Positions 1 to 6,495 of a stretch of DNA of 13,516 nt are shown piece by piece. A program made the position numbers and the translations under genes. The stretch is from Gemmatimonadales bacterium (GTDB lineage Bacteria > Gemmatimonadota > Gemmatimonadetes > Gemmatimonadales > GWC2-71-9): positions 1 through 13,516 of the forward strand of contig JACCSE010000124.1 in NCBI GenBank assembly GCA_013813145.1. Reading direction: 5' to 3'. The notes beneath the pieces were generated by a model that saw only the letters and a list, made by a program, of their open reading frames with translations, did no database searches and was not told where the DNA came from. Each line of letters begins with the position of its first letter. Position 1 is the first letter of the stretch.

Positions 1-2
1 TG

Positions 3-1409
3 CTCGAAGAACTCCCGGCCGACCTCGACCTGCTGTTCATCGGGGCCTTCACCCAATCGGCGCAACTGGCGTACGCCCTGAGCGCGATGTTCCGCCAGCG
101 CGGCGCGGTCACGGTCCTCGGCGGCCCCCATGCCCGCTGCTATCCCGAAGACGCCGCGCAGTACTTCGACTACGTGCTCGGGTTCACCGACCGCGCCGTC
201 ATCGCCGAAGTGCTGCAGGAGGCCGCGCAGCACCGGCCGGTCGGGCGCTACGTGGAGGCGGCACGCCAGCCCGCCGAGCTGCCCACTCTCAAGGAGCGTT
301 GGAAGTACGTGGACGCCACGCTCGCCAAGGCGCCGGCGATCAAGATCGTGCCGATGCTGGGGAGCCTGGGATGTCCCTACACCTGCAGCTTCTGCATCGA
401 TTCGACGGTGGAGTATCAGCCGCTGAGCTTCGGTCAGTTGCGGGAGGACCTCGCGTTCCTGCTGACCCAGATGAAGAACCCGATCGTGGGCTGGCACGAC
501 CCCAACTTCGGGGTACGATTCGACGATTACATGGAGGCGGTCGAGGCGGCGGTGCCGCCGGGACGGATGCGCCACATCGCCGAGAGCAGCCTTTCGCTGC
601 TGGCGGAAAAGCACCTCAAGCGACTCCGCAGCAACGGCTTCCAGGCCATTCTGCCGGGCATCGAGTCGTGGTACGACATGGGGAACAAGTCGAAAACCCG
701 CCGGACCGGAATGGACAAGGTCGAGCAGGTCGCCGAGCACGTGAATCTCATCCTTCGCTACATCCCTTACATCCAGACCAACTTCGTCCTCGGCCTGGAC
801 GGGGATAAGGGGCCGGAGCCGTTCGAGCTCACCAAGCGCTTTCTCGATCTGGCCCCGGGCGCATTCCCCGCGTATTCCCTGCTATCCGCCTTCGGACGGG
901 CCGCACCGCTCAACCTCGAGTACCAGCGGGCCGGCCGGGTACGCCCTTTCCCGTTTCATTTCCTCAACAACAACCACGCGATGAACGTCGCGCCGCGGCA
1001 CTACACCTGGCCGGAATTCTACGACAACCTCGTGGACCTGAGCCGCTATAGTTTTTCGGGTCGCGCCATCCTCAAGCGGATCCCGGCGACCGCGACGATG
1101 ATCCCGAAGTGGATGAACGTGGTGCGGTCGGTCTCGACCGAGGGTTGGGGGCGGATCCGCTATCACACGATGATTCGCGGGCTGTTGGATAGCGATCGGT
1201 CCATGCGGGACTTCTTCGAGGGCCAGACCGAAACGCTACCAGAGTTCTACGTCGCCCGGGTGCGGCAGGAGCTGGGACCGCTGTACCAGTATCTACCCCC
1301 CGGCGCCCTCATGCACGATCCGAACGCCTATCTCCGCACGTCGGTCACGCCGGTGCAGCCGGCCGGGGCGGTGCAGCTCACTGCGGCGTCCGCTCGTTCC
1401 GCTGATTGA
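3..1409 (+). CDS. B12-binding radical SAM protein, 5'-truncated by window edge
   Basis: The reading frame is open from the left edge, so the true start lies outside the window; the first ATG inside (87) is not the start, because residues before it (LLFIGAFTQSAQLAYAL) continue a Rossmann-like B12-binding fold that ends in the typical LGGPHA strand at about residues 41-46. The radical SAM core follows with a classic CxxxCxxC cluster motif, CPYTCSFC, whose cysteines fall at visible residues 124, 128 and 131 and would bind the [4Fe-4S] cluster that cleaves S-adenosylmethionine. The C-terminal third (about residues 290-468) is a helical extension rich in aromatic residues, as in many cobalamin-dependent radical SAM enzymes. 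The cobalamin-binding DxHxxG motif would lie upstream, so B12 use is inferred. Substrate unknown: this class includes methyltransferases and ring or chain rearrangement enzymes. The gene overlaps a small convergent gene by 32 bp at its 3' end. Confidence 0.9.
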   Translation, partial: LEELPADLDLLFIGAFTQSAQLAYALSAMFRQRGAVTVLGGPHARCYPEDAAQYFDYVLGFTDRAVIAEVLQEAAQHRPVGRYVEAARQPAELPTLKERWKYVDATLAKAPAIKIVPMLGSLGCPYTCSFCIDSTVEYQPLSFGQLREDLAFLLTQMKNPIVGWHDPNFGVRFDDYMEAVEAAVPPGRMRHIAESSLSLLAEKHLKRLRSNGFQAILPGIESWYDMGNKSKTRRTGMDKVEQVAEHVNLILRYIPYIQTNFVLGLDGDKGPEPFELTKRFLDLAPGAFPAYSLLSAFGRAAPLNLEYQRAGRVRPFPFHFLNNNHAMNVAPRHYTWPEFYDNLVDLSRYSFSGRAILKRIPATATMIPKWMNVVRSVSTEGWGRIRYHTMIRGLLDSDRSMRDFFEGQTETLPEFYVARVRQELGPLYQYLPPGALMHDPNAYLRTSVTPVQPAGAVQLTAASARSAD

Positions 1410-1620
1410 CCCAGGCGCCGTTGCGCTGGGCCCCGCCGCGGAACTCGAAGTGCTCCTCGCTCATGATGCGCTCACCCTCGGGCGGCAGCCCGGCGGTGAG
1501 GTGCCATAGCAGGAGCTGGTGGCCCAGGTCTGTTGCGGCTACCCAGACGCCAGGCTGCAGAGCGGGATAGAGCCCGGCGAACTCGGGCCGGAGCTTCGCT
1601 TCCCGGGTCATGGTGTTCAC
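1378..1620 (-). CDS. Small EEHFEFR-motif protein, copy A (unknown function)
   Basis: An 80-residue soluble, charged protein that I do not assign to a named family. The start chosen is GTG at 1620, because AAGGAG sits 6 nt upstream; the ATG at 1611 would be 15 nt from it. The reason to believe it is coding is a paralogue at 1947-2213: both share an N-terminal REA-(K/R)-LR-x-E-(F/Y)-A-x-L-x-P-x-L-x-P-x-x-W block and a C-terminal EEHFEFR-x-G block followed by RN-x-AW. The middle third is divergent. There is no signal peptide or membrane segment. Its last 32 bp overlap the 3' end of the convergent radical SAM gene, so the two are not in one operon. Possible roles are a small DNA- or protein-binding factor; nothing in the sequence decides this. 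Confidence 0.72.
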   Translation of the reverse strand: MNTMTREAKLRPEFAGLYPALQPGVWVAATDLGHQLLLWHLTAGLPPEGERIMSEEHFEFRGGAQRNGAWVNQRNERTPQ

Positions 1621-1946
1621 GGGATTCTCCTTTTTCTAATGTGCCGGCTCCGTCCCCAGCCCGCCGGCATCATCCCCAGCGAAGTTGGGCCAGGATTCGC
1701 AACGTGGCAAGGCGCGGAGCTCGTGCGCGAAGGGAGCGCGTCCTGTCGTTCGTGGGCTCACGGTCGCCCTGGGCCGCATGGCGCGGTCTCAGGCTCTATC
1801 CACGAAGAGGATGCTACGGGTAACGTCGCAGGGTGCGCCGAACATCAGGTTGGCGCAATCGGCGGTGCTCCCACGCCGAAAGCCGCCACTCAGCTCCGCC
1901 CTGCCCGGTCGAACCGTGCAAACATGTCGCGGAGCCGCGCCTTCCG
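1621..1946. other. Non-coding spacer between the two EEHFEFR paralogues
   Basis: I see no convincing gene in these 326 bp. The part nearest 1621 carries the ribosome binding site of copy A on the minus strand. Two consecutive perfect inverted repeats occur at 1834-1857 and 1859-1879 (described separately). Short frames that cross the region on both strands have no recognisable composition or ribosome binding site. Confidence 0.5.
1834..1879. repeat. Two adjacent perfect hairpins
   Basis: The first has arms TGCGCC (1834-1839) and GGCGCA (1852-1857); AAC and GTT inside can extend the stem past one bulged G, leaving a 5-nt loop. The second, one base further on, has arms TCGGCG (1859-1864) and CGCCGA (1874-1879) with a 9-nt loop. 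Neither is followed by a T run on either strand, so a simple intrinsic terminator is not supported. They could be a structured RNA 3' end of the leftward copy B transcript, or a protein-binding site. Confidence 0.4.
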
Positions 1947-2213
1947 TTAGTGTAACGTGGGGCGCTCTGGCGGCCCGTCGTCTGCACGCTGGCGCAGCTC
2001 GGGCCAGGCGGCGTTCCGCCTATCGAGTCCAGCCCGAAACTCGAAGTGCTCCTCCAGCAGTGGGCGCGGCGATCCGGACGGGCGGCCACGAAGCCGCTTG
2101 ACCAACCTATGAATCGGATACCAGCGATTGGGTTTGAGGCGAGGGTGCAAGTCAGCGTATTCGAGTCGGAGGCGCGCCTCTCGTTGTCGGATGGCACGTC
2201 CTCGGAACCACAT
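1947..2213 (-). CDS. Small EEHFEFR-motif protein, copy B (paralogue of 1378-1620)
   Basis: An 88-residue basic protein (many Arg) with the same layout as its neighbour: REARLR-x-EYA-x-L-x-P-x-LKP-x-x-W near the N-terminus and EEHFEFRAG then RNAAW near residues 54-69. The two genes also share an identical 17-nt stretch (1442-1458 and 2038-2054) that encodes the EEHFEF part. The start is ATG at 2213, preceded by a weak AGGGG 6 nt upstream. Copy B has a more Arg-rich, more divergent middle, which may mean relaxed constraint or a changed partner. The frame is intact, so it is not called a pseudogene. Function unknown. Confidence 0.65.
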   Translation of the reverse strand: MWFRGRAIRQREARLRLEYADLHPRLKPNRWYPIHRLVKRLRGRPSGSPRPLLEEHFEFRAGLDRRNAAWPELRQRADDGPPERPTLH

Positions 2214-2274
2214 GTTACACCCCTGGGTAGCGGATCTGCACCTTACAGGGGCTGAGAGCAGGGCGCTGTGATGT

Positions 2275-2293
2275 GCGGCCGGGACTGGGCCGC
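2275..2293. terminator. Possible hairpin downstream of the pilin gene
   Basis: Perfect arms GCGGCC and GGCCGC flank a 7-nt loop, 8 bp beyond the stop of the leftward pilin gene. No T run follows on the minus strand, so it is at best a weak or factor-dependent terminator. Confidence 0.25.
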
Positions 2294-2300
2294 GACTGAC

Positions 2301-2624
2301 TTAGTTCGAAGCCCGCGCGGCGGCTAAGGTGCTATCCGGAGAGGTGCTATCCGGATCAGACGGCTTCGGATCTAATGGCTCCGGGTCACCAGCAGGGGGC
2401 CTCCTGCCGACCGGGATCCTACTTGCGCCTCCGGCTCCGGTGTACCCTCTGCTGGACTGCTTTGAAATGGTGACCGCTGTCCGGTTGGTGAGGTCGCCGA
2501 CGGCGTTGCGATAAACCGCCAGAACTCCGGCGAGGCCGAGAGCAAGGAGTCCAATCAGCAGAGCGTACTCCACAACGCCGGCCCCCGAGTCGCAGGTGCA
2601 TAACCGCCGGATGAGTTGCCTCAA
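2301..2624 (-). CDS. Flp/Fap-type IVb pilin with long Pro/Asp-rich tail
   Basis: A 107-residue prepilin-like protein. A short basic leader (residues 1-14, MRQLIRRL...SG) is followed by AGVVEYALLIGLLALGLAGV. The putative prepilin peptidase site is after Gly14, with Glu at +5 (residue 19) and a single hydrophobic helix to about residue 38: the Flp pilin signature of tad/flp loci. Flp pilins are usually 50-70 residues; here about 60 extra residues form a Pro/Asp/Ser-rich tail, including a tandem SPDST unit encoded by a 15-nt repeat. The only available start is TTG at 2624, as an in-frame stop lies 48 bp upstream; GGAG lies 7 nt before it. No tad assembly gene, prepilin peptidase or second pilin is in the window, so it is an orphan here and would need machinery encoded elsewhere. 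Confidence 0.8.
   Translation of the reverse strand: MRQLIRRLCTCDSGAGVVEYALLIGLLALGLAGVLAVYRNAVGDLTNRTAVTISKQSSRGYTGAGGASRIPVGRRPPAGDPEPLDPKPSDPDSTSPDSTLAAARASN
2327..2355. repeat. 15-nt tandem repeat inside the pilin tail
   Basis: AGGTGCTATCCGGA occurs at 2327-2340 and again at 2342-2355, a period of 15 nt. On the coding (minus) strand it encodes the repeated pentapeptide SPDST in the C-terminal tail. Copy number could vary by slippage and would change tail length without a frameshift. Confidence 0.75.
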
Positions 2625-3016
2625 TGGGTGGCTCCGGTTGCAGGCATTTTGGACAAGAAGCGAGACGGACTAGGGGGGAGCCGCTGTGCGGCGAGGTGAA
2701 GCAGGCAGAAGATGTGCCAGAATTTAGCCCACCAGAATGGAAGAGGCTAAAATACTGGTCTGACCTTCAGTTCTGTGGCCTGGCGATAGTCAGACTCGCT
2801 CTCAACCGGAGGGGCCGCCTCGCCGCAACTTGCAAGCTTCAGCACGTTACGCTACACGGGGCTAAGCATAGGAGGTGCGCCCGCTGCCGGTTCGAGTACG
2901 CATCCGAAGACTTCCTCGGAACGACTTCGGGCCCTGTGGCAGGAGCATCGGCGCCGCGTAGAAGGGGGTCGCGTCCAGGCCAGGTGCGGGGCACCGGGCC
3001 CAGACGCGATCGTTGG
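2625..3016. other. Intergenic stretch upstream of the pilin gene
   Basis: No gene I can support in these 392 bp. A rightward frame crosses it (2624-3691), but its protein is an Arg/Pro/Ser-rich string and it is antisense to two membrane protein genes. An inverted repeat with 7-bp arms (TTTAGCC 2723-2729, GGCTAAA 2745-2751, 15-nt loop) lies about 100 bp upstream of the pilin start in a locally AT-richer patch and may belong to the pilin promoter. Confidence 0.4.
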
Positions 3017-3349
3017 TCATGGCTCCGTTGTACCCCGTCTTGTCGGACGACCGCGGAAGCTCACGATAGCCCCGATGCTCAGACCGACGAGCGCACCGAC
3101 AAGCAAGGCCGTGTTGCCCGATCCCGAGCCTCTCCCGACGAACCACCAGGCCAACAGGCCGAGCACGACACCACTCAGCAACGTCAGGGCCCGAGAGCCA
3201 GACCGCTCAGCGACGAACCCGACCGCCGCGCCGGCCACGGCGTTGAGAAGAGCCGGCACGAGTACCCGACCCGCACCACCAGTCAGAGAGAACGAGACGA
3301 CCAGTGCGAGCACCAGCCCTGCGACAGCGCCTACGGCAATCCGGTTCAT
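3017..3349 (-). CDS. Small four-helix membrane protein, unknown function
   Basis: A 110-residue protein almost entirely made of four hydrophobic segments (about residues 3-21, 29-47, 54-71 and 78-96), rich in Gly and Ala, with short loops and a basic C-terminal tail (RGRPTRR). The ATG at 3349 is chosen over a TTG at 3400 because ACGGAGG lies 4 nt before it and the TM helix starts at once. Third codon positions are mostly G or C. It lies leftward, like the pilin and the next small membrane gene, with 150 bp between this gene and the latter. The Gly-rich helix pattern resembles small integral membrane proteins of the glycine-zipper or phage-holin type, but I do not recognise the family. Confidence 0.6.
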   Translation of the reverse strand: MNRIAVGAVAGLVLALVVSFSLTGGAGRVLVPALLNAVAGAAVGFVAERSGSRALTLLSGVVLGLLAWWFVGRGSGSGNTALLVGALVGLSIGAIVSFRGRPTRRGTTEP

Positions 3350-3501
3350 ACCGCCTCCGTCGAAGTTGGATGCGTTGACGATCGGATTCAGCCTGCTCAA
3401 GCGAGTCTTATCCTATGCCCGCGCCCGACTCGGCGTGCCAGTCAGTGTGCTGCCAGAAGCCCCAGGAGGCAAGACGGCGCATGGAGCCTGTGGTCGCCCA
3501 C

Positions 3502-3771
3502 TCATGGCCCCGTCAGCGATGCGCCGGCCGAGAAGGGGAGTAGCACGGCCGCAACTCCGAACAGTGCGGCTCCGACAAGGTTAACGGCGAGCCCCTCTCG
3601 CACGAGGCCCCGCGAGGCGGACCACACCAGCGCGGTAGCGAGGAACGCTGCCCCGGCCCCACCGGCGAAGAGAAAGCGCCGCAGCCGCTGACGGATCACC
3701 GGCCCGAGGGCGAGACCTGACGCGACACTGACAGCCGCAAGGATTAGATACTCCGGCTCTGGGAGCGTCAC
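3502..3771 (-). CDS. Small three-helix membrane protein, unknown function
   Basis: An 89-residue protein with three hydrophobic segments (about residues 8-26, 33-50 and 61-80) separated by basic loops (RQRLRR and SRGLVREG), consistent with an inner membrane protein following the positive-inside rule. The start is GTG at 3771, with no strong ribosome binding site, so the N-terminus is uncertain. It is co-oriented with the four-helix protein downstream. No family recognised; the evidence is topology and G/C-rich third positions. Confidence 0.5.
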   Translation of the reverse strand: MTLPEPEYLILAAVSVASGLALGPVIRQRLRRFLFAGGAGAAFLATALVWSASRGLVREGLAVNLVGAALFGVAAVLLPFSAGASLTGP

Positions 3772-4006
3772 GTAGTTCCGTGGATGAGCACTAGAAAAGG
3801 GATCCCGCTCGCATAGATCCGGCGGACAACGCGGCGGAACCTTGGCTGATATCGCACGTAGATTCTAGCGGCAGGTCACTTGGATTTCGTAGCCCCCGCT
3901 GAGTGGTTCCGTCCCGCCAAAGCTGTTTGCCTTGAGTTGGCCCTGACAGGCGATCAAGCCCTGAGCTGATGCCGCGCGGACCGTAAGCACCCGGGTAAGA
4001 GGCGCC

Positions 4007-4279
4007 GTGGCACCAGAACACTTGAAGATCGTAGCCATCGTGTTCGGGGCCGTGAGCCTAGTCTCGCTGACGCTCGCGGCGCTCACGGGGCGCCATTCTG
4101 GTGCGGCGCCCCCAGAGAGCCACTCGGAGGACAGTGGCAGGTATGGGCGCCTGATTCTCTTCATCGTCTCGGCGGCGGTGGCAGCCGGGCTTTGGCCGTG
4201 GGCTGGGACATTCGGCGGCAGCCGTGATCGGACCATGTGGGTCGGGCTCTTCACCGACTGGACATTCGGCCGACGTTGA
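4007..4279 (+). CDS. Small two-helix membrane protein, unknown function
   Basis: A 90-residue protein with two hydrophobic helices (about residues 8-26 and 49-66) joined by a hydrophilic loop rich in Ser, His and Glu. It starts at GTG 4007, with AAGAGG 4 nt upstream. Third codon positions are strongly G/C, supporting this strand over the antisense frame (3865-4287). It is the only rightward gene of the accessory stretch and lies 143 bp upstream of the tRNA-Cys. Function unknown. Confidence 0.5.
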   Translation: MAPEHLKIVAIVFGAVSLVSLTLAALTGRHSGAAPPESHSEDSGRYGRLILFIVSAAVAAGLWPWAGTFGGSRDRTMWVGLFTDWTFGRR

Positions 4280-4422
4280 TATGTCATCGAAGATCGTCAA
4301 CGCTGGCCAGGCATCCCGGAGTACTGGGTTCGGCAACCGGAGCCGGAGGCGGAGGGCACCGGGAGTGAGCGGCTGGGCATCTACCGCATGTCTATTGTAC
4401 GTGGCTACCTTAACTGTCCCCA

Positions 4423-4493
<71 letters not shown>

Positions 4494-4511
4494 CTCGAGT
4501 CACCACCCCAC

Positions 4512-5885
4512 TCAGAACGCCTGTTGCACCCGCGGGCGGTCAGCTCCCTGGAAGATGATCCGGCTGGTGCCCGAAAGCGCGTAACGTCCGGGCTCGCCCG
4601 TGACCCGGGGGAGCACGACTAGATACCCCCTCGCCACGAGATCGCGCGCGAGCCGCGAGACGCGCGACTGACTCAACTGCCAGATGCCGCCGAGTTCCGC
4701 CTGGGTCCAGGCCTTGCCCCCCGTCGCGGTGAGCGCCTCGAACTTGCCGAGGCGGCGCTCGTCGAGCGACGTGGTGAGCTCGGTTCGATAGCGTTGGCCG
4801 AGCACGCTCGCGAGCTCCGGATATGTGAGCGGCGCGGTGCCGCCGGCCGCGCCGTAGCCGAGGAGGAGCTGTGCCCCCTCGTCGAGCGCGCGGAGGGTAC
4901 CGCGCAGGTCGCCCTGGTAGAGCGTATAAAGAATGGCTACGGCGTCAGGTGCGATGGGTGGCACCACCGGGCGGCTCTCGTCGTGGACGAGGTAGTGGTA
5001 GCGTGCGGCGAGCAGCGCGTCTAGTTGTGCCGCCGTCAGGGGAGCCAGGATCATCGGCGTTGCCCAGACACTCCGCATCTGCGGCGTGCTCATCAGGACT
5101 CCATGCACGGCGTCGGTCGTGCCCACCGCGATCGTGTGGAGCCCCGACTGCAGAAAGAGTGGGTCGCGGAGCCCGCGGAGCGTCTGCGCCGCGGCGCGCT
5201 CGTCGGCGTCGGTCAGGTGTTCGAGGTTGTCCAGGTGGAGGAGGACGCCCCGCGCACCCTCGATCTCGGCCAGGGTGAGGAGCCGCCGAATGAGTCGCGG
5301 GCCCTCCAGAAGCCCCACGCCGGGCGGCGTGACGACCTGCTCGCCGCGGGTCCCTCCCACGGTGCCCACGACCGGGTGGCCCAGCGTGAGGCCGCCGCTC
5401 GCCACGCGGAACGTGCGGACTAGCTGCTTGGCCTCCCGACCCGCCTCTTCATACTCGAGCCGGGGGCCGAGCATGGCGAGCACCGTCTCGTACATGGCCC
5501 CCAGGATGCGCACGATGGGCGCGTCCGTCGTGTCGCCCGGATAGATCGGCACCAGTGCGTCGGTCGACCAGTAGCCCGCCCGCAGGGCCTCCGCCTTCAC
5601 CTGCTGCACCAGGGTGGTCTTCCCCACGCCTGCGCTTCCTGCCACGGCCTGACGCGAACTTGCCGCACTCGCGATCCCGGTGAGAAGGGCCCGCACCTCG
5701 GCTTCCCGGCCTACAAAGAGTTCGGTCGGGTAGCAGAAGGGGTCCGCTCGGCCCAGGGGGTCCTGAAAGTGGGGTGATTCACGTAAGTTAAATAGCTTCC
5801 ATATGTTAGGAATGCCATCGCTGGCCAGCTGGTGAGTATGTGCGCGTGATATCATGGGTAGCATAATACCCATCAATGTCGTCAT
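4512..5885 (-). CDS. AAA+ ATPase, Orc/Cdc6-like, with C-terminal winged helix
   Basis: A 457-residue protein. After an N-terminal segment (NLRESPHFQDPL, then FVGRE at 57-61) come Walker A GSAGVGKT (83-90), Walker B VLLHLDN with Asp219, a sensor-1-like strand (TIAVGTTDA, about 251-259) and a sensor-2-like GDLRGTLRAL (about 326-335). The C-terminal part (about 393-430: WTQAELGGIW...SRVSRLARDLVARGYL) is a winged helix for DNA binding. This is the architecture of Orc1/Cdc6-type and ExeA/TniB-like ATPases; which of these it joins cannot be decided by eye. The start is uncertain: TTG 5891 and ATGs at 5885, 5873, 5864 and 5855 all lack a clear Shine-Dalgarno, and no later in-frame start keeps the NLRES segment. 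The first roughly 45 codons are AT-rich, unlike the GC-rich remainder. Confidence 0.75.
   Translation of the reverse strand: MTTLMGIMLPMISRAHTHQLASDGIPNIWKLFNLRESPHFQDPLGRADPFCYPTELFVGREAEVRALLTGIASAASSRQAVAGSAGVGKTTLVQQVKAEALRAGYWSTDALVPIYPGDTTDAPIVRILGAMYETVLAMLGPRLEYEEAGREAKQLVRTFRVASGGLTLGHPVVGTVGGTRGEQVVTPPGVGLLEGPRLIRRLLTLAEIEGARGVLLHLDNLEHLTDADERAAAQTLRGLRDPLFLQSGLHTIAVGTTDAVHGVLMSTPQMRSVWATPMILAPLTAAQLDALLAARYHYLVHDESRPVVPPIAPDAVAILYTLYQGDLRGTLRALDEGAQLLLGYGAAGGTAPLTYPELASVLGQRYRTELTTSLDERRLGKFEALTATGGKAWTQAELGGIWQLSQSRVSRLARDLVARGYLVVLPRVTGEPGRYALSGTSRIIFQGADRPRVQQAF
5854..5873. promoter_or_regulatory. Palindrome at the start of the ATPase gene
   Basis: Perfect 7-bp arms ATGGGTA and TACCCAT flank GCATAA. 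It lies over the cluster of possible start codons and could act as an operator or as mRNA structure occluding initiation. Confidence 0.4.
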
Positions 5886-5897
5886 CGGCAACTAACT

Positions 5898-5935
5898 AAG
5901 CTATATGCTAGCTTCTATGTACTGAGCGCATACTG
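5898..5935. promoter_or_regulatory. Inverted and direct repeats upstream of the ATPase gene
   Basis: AAGCTA (5898-5903) and TAGCTT (5909-5914) form a perfect inverted repeat with a 5-nt centre. Next to it TACTG is repeated at 5920-5924 and 5931-5935, 11 bp apart or one helical turn. The segment is AT-rich and lies just upstream of the leftward ATPase start, fitting a promoter/operator region, possibly autoregulated by the ATPase's own winged helix. No clear -35/-10 pair is identified. Confidence 0.4.
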
Positions 5936-5976
5936 GTACAGGCCCGGGTCCTCCATGCTCAGGCGCACTGGGGCGC

Positions 5977-6417
5977 TCAGGACCGCCACCGATCGATCGA
6001 CAGCGCCCCGCTCCCCCGTATCATCACCACCGCCGCCAGGGCAAGCGCCAGCAGGTGATACTCGAATCCCTCGGATCCCGACGGCAAAGAGCCGAACCAG
6101 TTCATGAAGAAACCGTGCTCCAGATGGGTGCTGGCCGCAAAAACCATGACGCCCGCGATGCCAAGCGCGGCGATCCGACCGCCCAGACCCAGCAGCAGCG
6201 CGACCGGCGCGATCAGCTCGGTGACGATGCCGAGGGCGGCGAGCGGGGCGGGGAAGCCGAGTGTGCCGGTCATCCAGGCCAAGGTGCCGCTGAAGCCATA
6301 GCCGCCGAACCAGCCGAGCGCGTGTTGCGCTCCATGGGGAAACATGACCAGGGCCAGGGTGACCCGGGCGGCCAACGGGGAGAGATCGTCGGTGGTGTGG
6401 AGCAGGTGGCGCAGCAT
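5977..6417 (-). CDS. DoxX family membrane protein
   Basis: A 146-residue protein with four hydrophobic segments and the DoxX pattern: an early LALVMFPHGAQHALGWFGGYG, followed by MTGTLGFPAPLAALGIVTELIAPVALLLGLGGRIAALGIAGVM and a last helix near the C-terminus. ATG 6417 is chosen over a TTG at 6459 because AGGAGAGG lies just upstream. DoxX proteins are inner membrane proteins, in several bacteria linked to quinone, thiol or oxidative stress and often controlled by MarR-type repressors. Here the gene lies 78 bp downstream of a marR gene on the same strand, with a perfect palindrome in the gap, so it is probably that repressor's target. The exact biochemical role is not known from sequence. Confidence 0.9.
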   Translation of the reverse strand: MLRHLLHTTDDLSPLAARVTLALVMFPHGAQHALGWFGGYGFSGTLAWMTGTLGFPAPLAALGIVTELIAPVALLLGLGGRIAALGIAGVMVFAASTHLEHGFFMNWFGSLPSGSEGFEYHLLALALAAVVMIRGSGALSIDRWRS

Positions 6418-6443
6418 GGTCCTCTCCTCTAGTTGTTGACACA

Positions 6444-6463
6444 ATACTTGCTCTAACAAGTAT
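6444..6463. promoter_or_regulatory. Probable MarR operator in front of doxX
   Basis: A perfect palindrome, ATACTTG-N6-CAAGTAT, overlaps a plausible leftward -10 hexamer TATACT (complement of 6459-6464). A further CAAGTA half-site repeats at 6471-6476. It lies between marR and doxX, upstream of the doxX ribosome binding site. Size and symmetry suit a MarR dimer; binding itself is inferred. Confidence 0.6.
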
Positions 6464-6495
6464 AAATGATCAAGTAAGGCAGAACGCTCCCCGGT

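Noticed and set aside
2723..2751. Inverted repeat TTTAGCC/GGCTAAA as a firm pilin operator
   Set aside because: Real 7-bp arms, but a 15-nt loop, no nearby regulator and no recognised promoter; mentioned only in the intergenic entry.
2624..3691. Long rightward frame of 355 codons
   Set aside because: Product is an Arg/Pro/Ser/Thr-rich string without domains, antisense to two membrane protein frames that have sensible topology and, in one case, a strong ribosome binding site.
3865..4021. Leftward coding-like tail (GLIACQGQLKANSFGG...YEIQVTCR)
   Set aside because: It reads like protein over about 40 residues, but has no supported start, and its upstream part is antisense to the rightward two-helix gene. 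Could be a gene remnant; too little to call.
1621..4420. Integron cassette array (small genes, hairpins, no known families)
   Set aside because: Gene orientations are mixed, no integrase is visible, and the hairpins lack matching attC core sites; GTTAGTG at about 1945 does not fit the core consensus.
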